Below are positions 10,947 to 23,565 of a stretch of DNA of 64,000 bases, one piece after another. The stretch spans positions 74,703,559-74,767,558 of the forward strand of contig NC_092052.1 in assembly GCF_003086295.3 (NCBI RefSeq), written 5' to 3'. The notes under the pieces are model-generated. The model was not told where the DNA came from, did no database searches, and saw nothing but the letters and a program-made list of their open reading frames with translations. The translations under genes were made by a program, and so were the position numbers. Every line of letters begins with the position of its first letter. Positions within the stretch are counted from its first letter, which is position 1. This DNA comes from Arachis hypogaea. Lineage: Eukaryota > Streptophyta > Magnoliopsida > Fabales > Fabaceae.

Positions 10947-13041
10947 TGATGACAAGTCATCTTATGGTAGTTTCACAAGCATTTTTCTCTTGTTTTCTTA
11001 GGTTTTATACACTTTCTTGCACATTAAGTAAGTGTTTGGATTGAGATTTCATACATTGCCTAAGTCTCTTGAACATGGTTGTTATTATGCTTTTTCATAA
11101 GGTTTTGAGCTACTTTTAATAGATGTTATGAATGATGCAAATACCCTATGATTATAGAAAACTTTGAGGCATTGTGTTTGATTGATTGTAGGAGAAAATG
11201 AAGTAAGGAAGAAGAAAGGAAGATGAAACATTGGCAACAACGTTGAACCACCAACATTGGTGATCCAACGTTGCCTCAAACTTGGGAAGTTGCAGAATGC
11301 TGGTATGGCATTAGAGAGAACGTTGGAGGTCCAACGTTACCTCCAACGTCTTCGATGGTTTTCAAATCATGGAGCTAAAGGATTTTTGAGCGACACGTAC
11401 GCGTCTATGATGCGTACGCGTGAAAAATGAAAATTTTGATATCCACGCGCAAGCGTGGGTCACGCGCACGCGTGGGTCACGCGTACGCATCATCAGAAGA
11501 ACGTTGGAGGTCCAACGTTGCCTCAAACGTTTCCTCCAACGTCCGCGATGAGAAGCCCAGAATTTGAAGTTGGAAAAATGAAATTGACGCGCACACGTCT
11601 ATGACGCGTACGCGTGGATTGAAAAAAAGGCAATGCACGCGTAAGCGTGGAGTACGCGTACGCGTCGAGAGGCAAAAACACATTTTTCACGCATACGCAT
11701 GGATAGGTGAATGTTGGCCCTCCAACGTTGAGTCAAATGCTGATGACAGAACCAGAATCCATTCTTTCAAAATGACGTTTGACTCAATGTTGGGCCAAAA
11801 ACGTTGACTCCAACTTCAATACCAGAAAGGCATAATTGGCACACCCTTCCCCTCAATTGCATTTGGCGCCAACCCAATCAATCCCAACAAGGATCAAGAG
11901 GCCCAATCCAAGAACCTGAAGATTCAATTGAAGGTGTATAAATAGAGAAGAATTTGATTCAAAAAGGAGAGCTAGTCAAGAAGGAATTTTGGCTTAGGAG
12001 TTAGTTAGAGATCAGATCTTTTCTTTTTGTAATTTCTTCTGCATTTTTTTTCTGTAACTTTCTAGTTTCTGGTTCTACTTGAGCAATGAGGAACTAAACC
12101 CAAATTTCATTAGGGGGAGGAGCTCTATTGTAATTCCAATGAATCAATAAAATTCTTCTTCTTCTCAATTCATTCTTGTAGCTATTGGATACCTTCTATT
12201 TTGATTTAGAATTCTTCACTCCGGAAGGGGGTTGAATTCAATTAAATGCTTGTGTGAGCCTTAGAAGGGGAATCACTTGCATTAGATCTAAAGCTCTATC
12301 CTTCACAATTCTCATTACCAATACTATTCGGGAGGAATTGAGGTTTTGAGAATTTGTGTGGCCAATGGATAAGAGAATGTGCTCTAACTCTTCTCATGAC
12401 AGTTAGATCAAGGAATTGGCAAGATTGATTGTGATTAAAGAGATTGGATTGCCAAGGAATTGGGATCCAATCAATTTCAATCTGCCATAGATCTACATAG
12501 ATGATTGAGGAAGGAATTGAGATCCAATTGATTCATGGAGGATTGCAATATCTCCAATCCCTGATGAATCATTTTCTCTAATTTTCTTCATTTCAAATTT
12601 CTCGGATTCCAATTTTCATTTGAATTGTTTTGCTGTTTGAATCCCTGCACCCAATTCCTTTTATAATTCATGCAATTTAAGTTTCCTTGCAATTTAGATT
12701 CTGCAATTTCACTTTCCTGCATTCTAAGATTCAGTTATTTACATTTCTTTCAATTTAAGTTTCAGCTCTTTTAGATTTCTTGCACTTTAAGATTCAGTAA
12801 TTTAAATTTCTTGTTATTTAAGTTTTAGTCAATTTACCTTCAGCAATTTACTTATTTACATTCTGCCAATCATTTTCTAATCAAATCATCAATATTAGCT
12901 TAACTAAATTCATCACCATACTAAAATTGCTTGATCCATCAATCCTTGTGGGATCGACCTCACTCCTGTGAGTTATTACTACTTGATGCAACCCGGTACA
13001 TTTGCAGGTGAGTTTGTGTGGAATCATTTTTCCAATCATCA
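10947..13041 (+). mobile_element. 5' LTR of element E
   Basis: It starts TGATGACAAGTCATCT, which is a hairpin (GATGAC-AA-GTCATC), and ends AATCATCA. A TATA box TATAAATAGAG lies at 11937-11947. Near the end is the U5 hairpin CTCAC-TCCT-GTGAG (12959-12972). The bases before it are GGACG. The G LTR at 53130 is related but is not its partner: its U3 array differs and the flanks do not match. Confidence 0.9.
11230..11820. repeat. Two palindromic word arrays in E U3
   Basis: One word is AACGTTGG...CCAACGTT (for example AACGTTGGAGGTCCAACGTT), present many times. The second is ACGCGTACGCG with variants (11390-11490, 11585-11700). The last copy ends about 120 bp before the TATA box. Confidence 0.85.
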
Positions 13042-13044
13042 AGT

Positions 13045-13480
13045 TTTTGACGCCGTTGCCGGGGATTGATTTAGATTAACAATGATTAAGTAGGTGATAA
13101 TCTAGATTAAGCATTTTTCTTTGTTTTTGTTAAGCATTTTAATTGTTTGAAATTTTGTTTCAACTATTCCTAACCACACTCTAGCAGTAGAGTGTTTTAT
13201 TTTAGTTTTTCTGGTTTTGTTTGTGTTGTATGCCAGGAGGGAGAAGAGGTGAATCCACCTCCTTTTGACGCCGTTGCCGGGGATTGATTTAGATTAACAA
13301 TGATTAAGTAGGTGATAATCTAGATTAAGCATTTTTCTTTGTTTTTGTTAAGCATTTTAATTGTTTGAGATTTTGTTTCAACTATTCCTAACCACACTCT
13401 AGCAGTAGAGTGTTTTATTTTAGTTTTTCTGGTTTTGTTTGTGTTGTATGCCAGAAGGGAGAAGAGGTGAATCCACCTCC
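13045..13480 (+). repeat. 218-bp tandem duplication carrying two primer-binding sites (element E)
   Basis: The stretch from the primer site to the gag start (13045-13262) is repeated at 13263-13480 with few differences. Both copies hold TGACGCCGTTGCCGGGGA (13048-13065 and 13266-13283) and an ATGCCAG gag start. In the first copy the reading stops after 12 codons, so the gag start must be in the second copy. Confidence 0.9.
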
Positions 13481-15114
13481 TTTGATTATGAGCTGGAGAG
13501 AACATTTTTGAGAAGAAGAAGAGAAGCAAGAGGAAAGGGAGTTATTGAAGAAGGAAAATCAGAAGAAGAGGATCAAGAGATGGAGGGGAACATTCCAAAT
13601 CCACCTGAGGATGTGGCTAACAATAATGGTCAGCCTCAGAGAAGAGTTTTAGCTTCCTACACCATCCCCAACCCAAGGAATTGTGGGAGCAGTATCTTAA
13701 CCCCCAATGTCCATGCTAATAACTTCGAACTCAAGCCTTAATTGATTACCCTGGTTCAGAATAATTGTCAATATGGAGAAAGTGCTGCTAAAGATCCAAA
13801 CCAACACCTCTCTGTGTTCTTAAGAATCTGTGACACTATCACAACCAATGGAGTCCACCCGTCAAAGCCAATGGAGTCCACCCTGACATTTATAAGCTTT
13901 TGTTATTTCCATTCTCACTAAGGGATAAAGCCACACATTGGTTAGAAACCTTTCCTAAAGAAAGCATCACCAACTGGGATGATCTAGTGAGTAAATTTCT
14001 AGCCAAATTCTACCCACCTCAAAGAGTCATTAAGCTAAAAACTGATGTGCAAACCTTCAGGCAGTTAAAAGGAGAATCATTGTATGAAGCTTGGGAGAGG
14101 TATAAAGCTTTGATCAGAAGGTGTCCAAAAGGAATGTTCAGTGAATGAGTGGAGTTGCAAAATTTCTATGAAGGCTTATCCCTGCCTTCAGGGAAAGCTT
14201 TGGATTATTCTTCAGGAGGATCATTGCAAATGATGAAAACTGCTCAAGAGGCACATGATCTTATAGATATGGTAGCCAACAATGAGTATTTCTACTCCTC
14301 TGAAAGACAAGCAGCTCCAAAGAAAGGTATATTTGAACTTGAAGGAGTTGATACAATATTAGCTCAGAATAAACTCAGGCACCAGCAACTCCAACAGCAA
14401 ATTGAAATGATGTCAAAGGGGATAGATGGATTACAACTTGCAGCAGTGAGTACAACTAACCAACCATCAGTGGTATGGGGACAGCAGGAGGAAAGCTATG
14501 AAGAACAGCAGCCTGAACAAGTACAGTACATGCAAAATCAAAGAGCCGGACCAAATGATTTCCACGGAGACACTTACAACTCATCTTGGAGAAACCACCC
14601 TAATCTGAAATGGGGAGAGAACCAAAACCAGCAACCTTGGCGAAGGAACTCCAACGAAAATAACTTCTGCAACACAAACCACCAAAACCATCAAAGCACT
14701 AACCAAAACCCATACAGAAAACCACAAAATAATCAACCTCAATCTAACTTCTATCCACCAAACAACCCATCAACTAACCAAAATAATTTTATTTATCATC
14801 CACATCCCACACTCAGCCACAACCACCCCAAGAGTCTCAAAGAATCTCCAACTTGGAGATGATGATGGAGAAAATGATCAAGCATTAAGAATTGGCTAAC
14901 AAGAATCATGAAGCTTCACTGAGGAACCTGGAAAGACAAATTGGACAACTGTCCAAGCAAACAGCAGTTGAAAGACCAGCCAATGCACTGCCAAGCGACA
15001 CCATTCCCAACCCCAAGGAAGAATGTAAGGCAATTCAACTTAGGAGTGGGAAGACATTGGAGAATAACAAAGACGTTAATAAGAAGCCAGCAGAGGAAAA
15101 AGGTCAAGAAAGTC
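13448..15114 (+). pseudogene. gag of element E (broken, cut by element C)
   Basis: It starts MPEGRRGESTSFDYELERTF, taken from the second copy of the duplicated leader. Landmarks are NCGSSILTPNVHANNFELK, LLFPFSLRDKATHWLE, PPQRVIKLKTDVQTFRQ and YEAWERYKALIRRCP (capsid), then a Gln/Asn-rich C-terminal tail. A TAA at 13739 stands at a Gln codon, a TGA at 14146 at a Trp codon (J has Trp there), and a short repeat near 13860 ('AATGGAGTCCACC' twice) shifts the frame. A later segment (LRNLERQIGQLSKQTA) precedes the usual protease linker. The gene ends where the LTR of element C starts. Confidence 0.85.
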
Positions 15115-16659
15115 TGATAAACCCCGTTTTTAGGGTTTATCATGTATAGATTTTGAGGGTTTTATCAATGATCTTCCACACTTATCCATATAAAATTGCA
15201 TGATTTTGTGTTCCTTTCCTAATTTTGCCTCATAGATGAAAACATGCTTCTTTTGCATTAAAATTGATATATCATAATCCTCCTCTATTACCATTCGATG
15301 TCGTGATCTGTTTGTTAAGTGGTTTCAGAAGTTATATGGCAAAAATGGCTAAGAGGGATAAGGAAGCATGCATGAATGGAAGGAGCATGGAAAATTAGAG
15401 TTTTAGAACTTGGGCATGGGTGCGCATGCGCACCGTACGCATATGCGTGGATGTGCACCCTCAGAGCCGGTGCAGTGGAGCCGAAACGAGAAGCCAGCAC
15501 GTTTATATGGCTGGGCCAGAAACCCTTGGACGCGCGCGCGCACTAGACGCCTGTGCGTGGATCGCCAAAAGCCCCAGGGATGCGTACGCGTGCTGTGTGC
15601 GCACGCGCCGATGGCCGCACGTGATTTTTAAGGAGAAAATGTGACCAGCGATTTCAGGCAGAGGCAGGCCCTGTTTTGGGGCAGAATTCTGGCGGGAAAA
15701 GCATAAGAAGACCAAGGATTAGGGGGATTAGGAGGATATTAGACATTCTTAGATATTTTGGGTAGTTAGTTACATTTTGCTTTTAGAGAGAGAAACTCCA
15801 ACTTCTCTCTAGGATTTTACTTTCTCCATTGCAACTCTCCTTTGATTTCTTGGTGAGATCCATTGCTAATTCACTTTTACTTTGATACAAGTTGTAGATC
15901 TACTCTTCTTCTACTCTCAATTAGTGTTCTTTTGATTCATTCACTTGGATCTAGATTTGTGATCTTGTTACTTTGAACTTTGATTAATGAATTGAGAAAT
16001 TTCATTCAATTGCTTGATTGTTGATGATTTCTTGAATTAGATAGCTTTAATTCAACTCTTTTCTCTCAATTTCACGATGTCTTCTATGATTGCCTACCAA
16101 TTATTTGTGAAAATGACAACCCTAGCTATGGAGTAGATTTCTCTTACTTGCCCTAGGGGTTGAGTTATTGGAGACACTTGAGTAGTGGATATTAATTGTT
16201 GATTAGGAATTGAGAATTGCTAATTGACTTGGAGTGCACTAAAGCTAGAATTCCCTAGGGTTAGACTAGGACTTGTGACTCAAGTTAGTTACTCTCACTT
16301 GACTTTGCTCCATTATTAGGGGGTTAGCTAAGTGAAGCAACAATCAATTCTTATCACAATTGAAGGAAACTACAATGATGGAACTTCCAATACTCACCCT
16401 TAGTCAAGGCCTTTATCTTAATCAATTGTTGTTTACCTTTTATTAGTTTGAATTCTCGCACCAACTCTCAAAATCACAAAAGACATCCTAATCAATAATG
16501 TGCATTCTAAGGCAATTCCTAGGGAGGACGACCCGGGACTAATACTCTCGGTCATAGATTTTAGAATTGTTTGATGCGATATTTGCATGTCGGTTAGACT
16601 ATACTCACGATTGGATGCATTGCGAATTTCTATACCGGCATAAGAATCTTCGTTCATCA
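15115..16659 (+). mobile_element. 5' LTR of element C
   Basis: It starts with the perfect 10-bp inverted repeat TGATAAACCC...GGGTTTATCA and ends GTTCATCA, followed by a primer site. U3 holds a CG-rich word array (15414-15620: TGCGCATGCGCA, GCGTACGCGTG and similar). Near the end is a hairpin CCGGGA...TCTCGG (16533-16551). C is inserted in the gag of E, with flank AAGTC. Its 3' LTR is not in the window. Confidence 0.85.
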
Positions 16660-16662
16660 AAA

Positions 16663-16680
16663 TGGTGCCGTTGCCGGGGA
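16663..16680 (+). other. Primer-binding site of element C
   Basis: TGGTGCCGTTGCCGGGGA starts 3 bases after the LTR. It has one mismatch to the complement of plant tRNA-Asp and is identical to the site of element D. Confidence 0.85.
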
Positions 16681-16823
16681 TTTGCTTATGTGTGCCATTC
16701 TATTGGTTAGTGTAAATATGTTAATATGTGGATACTTGCATTTTCTCTTGATTATTTTTTTGATTGATTGATCTTTGCTTAAGTACCAATTTGATGTCAT
16801 GAGCTTCTTATCTCCTTCATTGT

Positions 16824-19103
16824 ATGACGCATTCACTACCGAATCCAAGCTTAGCCCCATTTGATTCAGAAATTGAAAGAACTTTGCTTCATATTAGGCA
16901 AGCTCGGAGGCGGTTAGCCTTTGAGGAAGGTGAAAAGGTTTTTACCAATTCACCAACCATATCCGAGGCGGATTCCGAATCGTCATTCAAAGAAGGCACT
17001 AATTACTCTTCCGTTGATACTACTAATAGTTCTTTTTTTGATCTAGCTGTTGACAATATGGCCGCTCCAAGGAGAGTTACTCTCAAGGAAGCGGGTGCAT
17101 CGGACTTCGTTCTCCAACTTCTTCATGTGCTTCATCCTAACTTGAATACAAACTTTGAACTCAAACCGCTCTCATCAATCTTCTACCAAAGTTCTATGGA
17201 CTTCCCGCACAAGATCCAATTAGACACCTCAAGGACTTTCATGGTATATGCTCGACCACTAGGCGGGAAGGATCCGATGAAGTGGCCATATGGTTGTTTG
17301 CCTTTCCATTCTCTCTTGAGGGAAGAGCCAAGGAGTGGTTTTACACTTTACCTAGTGATGTTGTCTCCGATTGGAACTTGTTTAGAAGAGAATTCCTAGA
17401 TAAATTCATGCCCGTAGAAATAACGGACAAGCTAAGGAAGGAGATCTCATGTATTGTATAAGGCGAGATGGAAACTCTATATGAGTATTGGGAGTGGTTT
17501 CGCAAACTTCTTGACTCATGTCCAAACCACATAATTGACACTCAAGTATTGCTTAGCTATGTGTGCCAAGGCATGAGAGAGCAAGATAAGAATCTATTGG
17601 ATGCCTCAAGCAACGGTTCTTTGTCAAAGTATAGGACGGCGGAGGAGGCATGGCAACTCATTACCGACTTGGCCGAGTCCACTCAACATGCTAGACGGAG
17701 GATTAACCGCCCAAAGGCCGTTAATGAAGTCTCTTCTAGTGGTGAGACCGCCACCCTTACCAAAACCTTGTGTGAGATGACAAGTCTTCTAAAGCAACTC
17801 CAAGTGAATCAACAACAACCCCACCATCTCCTCAACACCAACAAAGCCAACAATTGGTCCCCCAAAAAGTATGTGGTATTTGCTCATGCTACTCCCACTA
17901 CACGGATGAATGTCCGAGTCTCCAAGAAGATAACACTGTAGCGGCTACCCACAACTTTTATGATTGCTCCTTCTATGAGCGCCCTAATCAATGATACCAT
18001 TCACAAGGAAGTAATTTCAATTAAGGGTACCCCCAACAAGGAGGCAATTATAACCAAGGGAGTAGCAACTCTAATCAAGGTTGGAGGGATAGCTCCAACC
18101 AAAGTTGGCGGGACAATTATCAACAAGGTGGTAGGGACAATGGAGGCAACCAAAGATAGAACACCAACAATCCACAAAACTGATACTCACAAAACCCACC
18201 AAATCAACAACCAAACTAAGGAAGAAACTACCAAACCTACATACCACCTCATAGACAACCACCTTAACCCAACCAATCACAAGCACCACAAATCACATAT
18301 CCTTCCCCTTCTTTAAATCAAGATGAGATACTCCGGTCCATACTCCAAGGGCAAAAAAAAAACTCCAAAATACACTCAACTCAAGTCTCAATGGCCTTAC
18401 TTCCACCCTCCAAGCCCTCATTGCTCGTATGGAGCCACCTTCTACCTCCACTCCTCAAGCTCCAAACTCTAGTGCCATACCTTCTCAACCTCTACCCAAC
18501 CCCAAGCGTGGCATCAACGCCGTAACCTTGAGGTCTGGAACTCAATTGAAAGAGAGGAGCTCAAAGATACCTAGTCTGATGATAGTTACTCAACAGGAAG
18601 ATGTGGTGGAGGTAGAAGAAATAGAAGAGGAGGAGGAAGCACATGCGATAGTTGAATATGAAGACCCTCAACCAAGGAGTGAAGTCCCTAGAACGGAGAA
18701 AGTCTTGGAGAAAGTGGCTCAACCAATTCTATTTCCTACACTGGCAAGAAAGACTAAGAAACGTGTAGAACTTGACACAAAAATGGTAGAGATGTTCAAG
18801 AAAGTGGAGGTAACTATCCCTCTCTTTGTTGCTATCCATCAAGTGCCTAAATATGCGAAGTTTCTTAAGGATTTGTGTATGAACAAAGATAGAATCCATG
18901 AATTTGAAACTATTCCATTGGGGAGTTCTATTTCGGCTTTGTTGGGAGCAATACCGAAAAAGTATGGTGATCTGGGCCCCTATTTAGTCTCTTGCACCAT
19001 AGATGGAGTTCAGTTCATCGATTGTATGTGCGACCTTGGCGCATGCGTCAGTATTATGCCTCTTTCTGTCTATCATATATTAAGTTCCCACCGTTGAAGC
19101 GGT
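16824..19103 (+). pseudogene. gag and start of protease, element C (Athila type)
   Basis: It starts MTHSLPNPSLAPFDSEIERT, matching the gag start of H (MTRSLPDPSLAAFDPEID). Capsid landmarks follow in two frames (NFELK; EGRAKEWFYTLPSD; YEYWEWFRKLLDSCP). A CX2CX4HX4C zinc knuckle lies in another frame at about 17871-17915. From 18429 a frame leads from a linker (INAVTLRSGTQL) into the protease, with the active-site motif CDLGACVSIMPLSVY. A TAA near 17459 stands where H has Gln. The protease is cut by element D at 19104 and resumes at 27472. Confidence 0.85.
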
Positions 19104-20722
19104 TGATAAACCCCAATTTTTTTGTTTATCTTGTGCTTAATTTGGGGGATTTTGTCACCTTTTCTCACATTTATTCAATAAAATAGCATGGTTTTGTAAT
19201 TCTCCCTAAATTTGTTCTTAAGTGTGAAAACATGCTTTTTAGGCCTTAAAATAGCTAAATTTAATTCCATTCGATACCTTGATATGTTTGTTGAGTGATT
19301 TCAGGTTCATAAAGTAAGTATTGGATGAAACAAGTGAGGAGAAAAGCATGTAAAGTGGGAGAACTCATGAAGAAATGAAAGAACCGTAAAGTTGTCAAGC
19401 CTGACCTCTTCGCACTCAATCGACCATAACTTGAGCTACAGAGGTCCAAATGAGGCGATTTTAGTTGCGTTGGGAAGCTAACATCCGGCGCTTCGAAATG
19501 ATATAAAATTTGCCATAGTTACCTGATGTATAGGGGCACGTACGCGCACATGACGCGCACGCGCCGATGTAGTAGCCCGGGTCCACTTTAAGCAACTCGT
19601 TGGGGGCGATTTCTAGCTCATTTTGGGCCCAATCCAACTCATTTCTGATGCTATTGAACCCAATGATTGAAGGGGGAAGGAACCAAATAGTCATAATTTA
19701 GTTTTTATCATGTTTTAGGATAGAATTCTATAGAGAGAGGCTCTCTCCTCTCTCTAGATTTAGGATAGAAATTAGGATAAAGTTAGGTTAATCACTCTCA
19801 AATTTCTCTTTCAATTCTTGTTTTGATTTTAGTTCTCATTATATTTTAGTGTTCTATTGTCTCAATCTTCTTAGTTTCTCTTTTTAATTTCTTGTTTTAC
19901 TCTCTTTTGTGTTGATGAACCATTGTTGGATCTTAATTTTCTTTAATGCAATTTTATGTTTCCATGCTCTTCTATGTTTATGTTGATTATTATTGTTGAT
20001 TTCTTGCTTATGTTAGTTATGGGTTTCCATTAATTCTTGCATTTTATGATGTTTACTTTTCTTGCACACTAAGTGTTTGATAAAATGTTTCCACTAGTTT
20101 TTGAGTAGTTCTCTTTACTCTTGGCCTAGGGTAAGGGAATTGAGTGACCTTGAGTCATTGGGTCTCAATGATTTGGTGATTTAAGAACCCTTGGTGATCA
20201 ATTTGATATCTATTGACACCAACCCACTACTAATCTAATTAGTAGATAGGTTGGGACTTGTGGGTTGATATAATCAAGCCTATTTAACTTACTTTAAGCT
20301 TAGGAGTAGATATTACGTACTTAAGGCTTTTGGAAGTAGACCTAATGGGTTGGCCTCTCATAATTGTCAATATATGGTTGTTAGACAAGGATGGTGATCT
20401 CAATTACCTATGTCTAGCCAAGAGTTCTTTTCCTTCATTTTATTAGCTCTTGTTCATTTACTTTCTTGTGATTTATTTTCTTGCCCATTGAAAATCAAAC
20501 CCCCCATGTTCTTTCAGAGCCAATAATTGAGCATTTCATTGAAATTCCTTGTGAGAAAACCCAGAGTTTAAATACTTCGGTTAATTCTTATTTGGGGTTT
20601 GTACTTGTGACAACTCAAATTTTTTATGTGAGAATTGTTTGTTGGTTTGGAGCTATGCTTACAACGAAGTTCTTATTTCTATAAGAGAAATTCTATACCA
20701 TCACAACAAATCTCACTCATCA
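19104..20722 (+). mobile_element. 5' LTR of element D
   Basis: It begins TGATAAACCCCAATT, ends CTCATCA, and is followed by the primer site. It matches the 3' LTR (25838-27466) almost throughout. The word array at 19538-19568 reads CACGTACGCGCACATGACG and on to ACGCGCCGAT. The U5 hairpin arm is damaged here (CCAGAG...CTTCGG at 20561-20580) but intact in the 3' LTR. Confidence 0.92.
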
Positions 20723-20725
20723 AAA

Positions 20726-20743
20726 TGGTGCCGTTGCCGGGGA
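20726..20743 (+). other. Primer-binding site of element D
   Basis: TGGTGCCGTTGCCGGGGA, 3 bases after the LTR end, identical to that of element C. Confidence 0.88.
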
Positions 20744-20871
20744 GTTGCAATGGTGTTATATTATTGGCTATTGTATATATGTTAATATGCTTCCTTGCTA
20801 GTTTTTACTTGTTTGAGGAGTTTGTTTTTTTTTGTTCTTATTAGTATTTGTTTTTATTTTCTCTTATCATT

Positions 20872-22614
20872 ATGAATTCTCATCCTCACTTTGGCTATGA
20901 GTTTGGCTCAAATTATGTTGTAGGGAATGGGAGCTATAATGACAATATGCATCAAGGATGGAATAATCAAAGGTGGAGGGAGCCTCAAAGGATTGATCAC
21001 CCTTCTTGGCAACAACCACCTCCGGATTCTTATGGGTATAACTCTAATCCTAATGCATATCAATCTAATGGATGTGGTGACCCTTATTGTGATTGTCAAC
21101 AACCACCACCATATGCCTATGAACCACCTCCTCAACATAATTTTGAACTACCTTAGTCACAAGCCCCTTTTCACCAACCACCTCCATATGGCCCCAACCC
21201 ATATCCACCATACCAACCACCTTGTGAACCATATGAACCATATGTAGAACCACCCCAATTCCACCACCAATACCCTCAAGAACCACCACCTCCATACTAT
21301 TACCAAGATGAATCACCTCCCATGTATGATAATTTTCAACCACAAAATGAATTCCCCTTTTCACCACAACCCTCCATGGAAGAACACCCATACCCTCAAT
21401 ATACACCACCTCCACACCCTTACCAAGGTGAACCAACTTCAAATCATGAAACTTTCCTCCCAAACAATGAACCTTCTCTTCCACCATCACCTCCCGATGA
21501 AGCCCCCACGCATGAATTGAGAGATCTTGAATCTCATATCCTAAGGCGACACGAGGAGGATGAAAAGAAGTTTGCGGAGTTAAGAGCAAAAATGGCTATC
21601 CTAGCGGAAGCTGTTAGCAACATGGTCTCCTCCCGACTAAGCCTAAGCAACCAAGGCACTCCCATTGACGAATGTGGTGAGGCAATTAAAGAACATAGTG
21701 AGGGAGTGAGTTTAGAGCTTCAAGATGAAGAAGAGGAGTTGAAGCAAGAATTGTCACAAGGGGAGGGAGTTGAGGAAATTGGGCCGGAAGAAGTGGTTGA
21801 AGAGCTAGGCAAAGTTGAGCAAGAGGTGAATTTCAAGCTTGAAGACACTTCCACACCAAGTGATATTATTGATGATCTTGTGGAAATTATCGAACTTTCT
21901 TCCATTGAACTTGAAGATGATGTGAAGGAGGGTAATGCGTAACCTCCTAAGCATATAATGAATGATGAAGAATTGGAAGAAGGTAAGCAAATAACAAATC
22001 TTCCTCTTGAAGATGAGCCCATACCAACACATGATCCTTTGGTATTTGAGGAATCTTCTCCTATTGATATTGAGGTAAATGTTGAGATAAGTTCCACATT
22101 ACCTCCATGTTGTGAAATGAAGAGTGGGGAAGAGGTAGAAGAAGTTGGTGAAAAGGTGGTTGAAGTTGAAGAAGCTTGCCAAGAGGTGGAGCTAATCAAA
22201 GAAGAGCACAAGGGAATGGAACTTACAAGACCATTGGAGACGTCCCTTCCTAAGTCACCATCCAACATAACATTCAAGTGGGTAAAATTCTTATCTCTAA
22301 TCTTTACTTTCCCACTTGAATATGGTTTGAATGAAAATGATGGGCAACTTAGAGCTCTTTGTAGGGTTAAGAACAAAAGGAAATTGATTAGTGGGTGGAA
22401 ATGCCAATCAAGGTTCCTTATGGTTGGAAGCTTAAAGTCTAAGTGCAATGGTTGGTATAATTCTCAACTAAAAGGGTCTAGGAGAATGCTTTGGTGCTCA
22501 CATGAGAATTCACAAGCCTTGTCACCCAAATTTAACTATGGTAGTCAACGGGAAGATGGGTGCAAGAACAAGGTTTGGGATCCCGGAATTCATTTCCACA
22601 ATCAAAACTCTTAG
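20872..22614 (+). pseudogene. Proline-rich/glutamate-rich ORF of element D, unknown function
   Basis: One frame runs 581 codons, interrupted by only two stops (TAG 21154-21156, TAA 21940-21942). I chose the start MNSHPHFGYEFGSN because the upstream codons are hydrophobic leader-like. Order: a Tyr/Asn/Pro/Gln-rich region with PPP runs (residues ~1-200), a charged segment likely to be a coiled coil (HELRDLESHILRRHEEDEKK), a long Glu-rich stretch, then a compact basic and aromatic end (WVKFLSLIFTFPLEYGL, CRVKNKRKLISGWKCQSR). It has no gag zinc knuckle, protease or polymerase motif that I can see. It occupies the gag position, just after the leader, so it could be a highly diverged gag or an element-specific protein. 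The distinct C-terminal block argues that it once served a function. Confidence 0.6.
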
Positions 22615-22786
22615 GGCCTTGTCATTTACTTAAGCTTACTTGAAGGCCTTGTGCGCCTAATTTGGGATCCCGGTAGACATTGGAGATGCAAACAATGGTG
22701 GGGATTCAAGGATGAATTCAAGCATAAATCACCTTAGCAAGGACCCCTACCAAATGTCCAACTTAAGGACTTAAACTAAAGTGCTA

Positions 22787-22804
22787 GGTGGGAGACACCC
22801 CACC
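22787..22804 (+). other. Post-ORF hairpin of element D
   Basis: GGTGGG-AGACAC-CCCACC forms a perfect 6-bp stem. It follows the motif CAACTTAAGGACTTAAA and 'AGTGCTA', as in H (58871-58888). Confidence 0.7.
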
Positions 22805-23104
22805 ACGGTAAACTCTTTCCACTCTCTTTTAGATTTGGTTAATAAGTGATTTGAGTTGCCATTATTGGTAGTTTTCCACTTTTCTATACTCTTATACATT
22901 TTGCTTTTATTGATAGGTTGTTTGTTAAATTCATGTTTTGATTAGAGTAGTTGTTGTTAAGTTGTATTTTGCTTGAGGTGCAAGTTTTATTTGTTTTTAC
23001 TTTGAAAATTTTTCAAAAAAAATTTAAAGATTTTTGTTGAATTTGAATTTTGGTTGCTTTAGAATGTTTATAGATTAGGAGAGTGCCCTGTTTTTGACAA
23101 AAAA

Positions 23105-23360
23105 AAAAGCGGGCATCGGCGCGCAAGCACGCTGTGCGCGCGCGCGCCGGTGTGGTTTCACAACTCCTAGTACTAAAACCCGAGAGTTGTACCCACTGTA
23201 TGCCTACTTTGTGCCAGGTGATCCACGCGTAAGCACACATGGCGCGTACGCGCCGATTGTCCCTGCCGCATCCGCGCGTAAGCACTCATGGCGCACGCGC
23301 GGATTATTCCTGCTGCATCCACGTCCAAGCACGCATGGCGCGTGCACGGATTTGCACCCT
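23105..23360. repeat. Internal CG-rich word array of element D
   Basis: Repeated words such as CACGCGTAAGCAC, GGCGCGTACGCGCC and GCGCACGCGCGGA. The 10-mer ACGCGCCGAT is shared with D's own LTR array. It lies ~300 bp after the post-ORF hairpin, as in A, B and H. Confidence 0.8.
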
Positions 23361-23371
23361 GTTTTTCTCCT

Positions 23372-23565
23372 TTCTCCTTCTTTCTTCTTTTCTTCTTCTT
23401 TCTTTCTATTTTTTTCCTTTTTCTTCTTCTTCCTCTCTTGAAAAATTCTTTTTTCTTTTTAATAAAAATTTTAAAATAAAATAAAATAAAAATAAAAAAT
23501 AATAAAAAAATAAAAAATAATAATAAAAAATTAAAAAATAAAAAATAAAATAAAAAATAAATTTT
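23372..23565. repeat. Low-complexity pyrimidine then A-rich tract
   Basis: A CTT-rich run (23372-23460) passes into AAAAT-type sequence (23465-23562). The hydrophobic and lysine-rich frames across it are compositional artefacts. Confidence 0.85.

Noticed and set aside
15410..15715. Arg-rich open frames in the C LTR
   Set aside because: Produced by CGCGTACGCG words in U3; both strands are open for the same reason.
21065..21589. Minus-strand open frame of 174 codons rich in His and Val
   Set aside because: It is the complement of the Pro/Gln/His-rich D ORF; composition alone keeps it open.
21720..22448. Minus-strand Ser-rich frame of 242 codons
   Set aside because: Antisense shadow of the Glu-rich part of the D ORF (GAA/GAG read as TTC/CTC).
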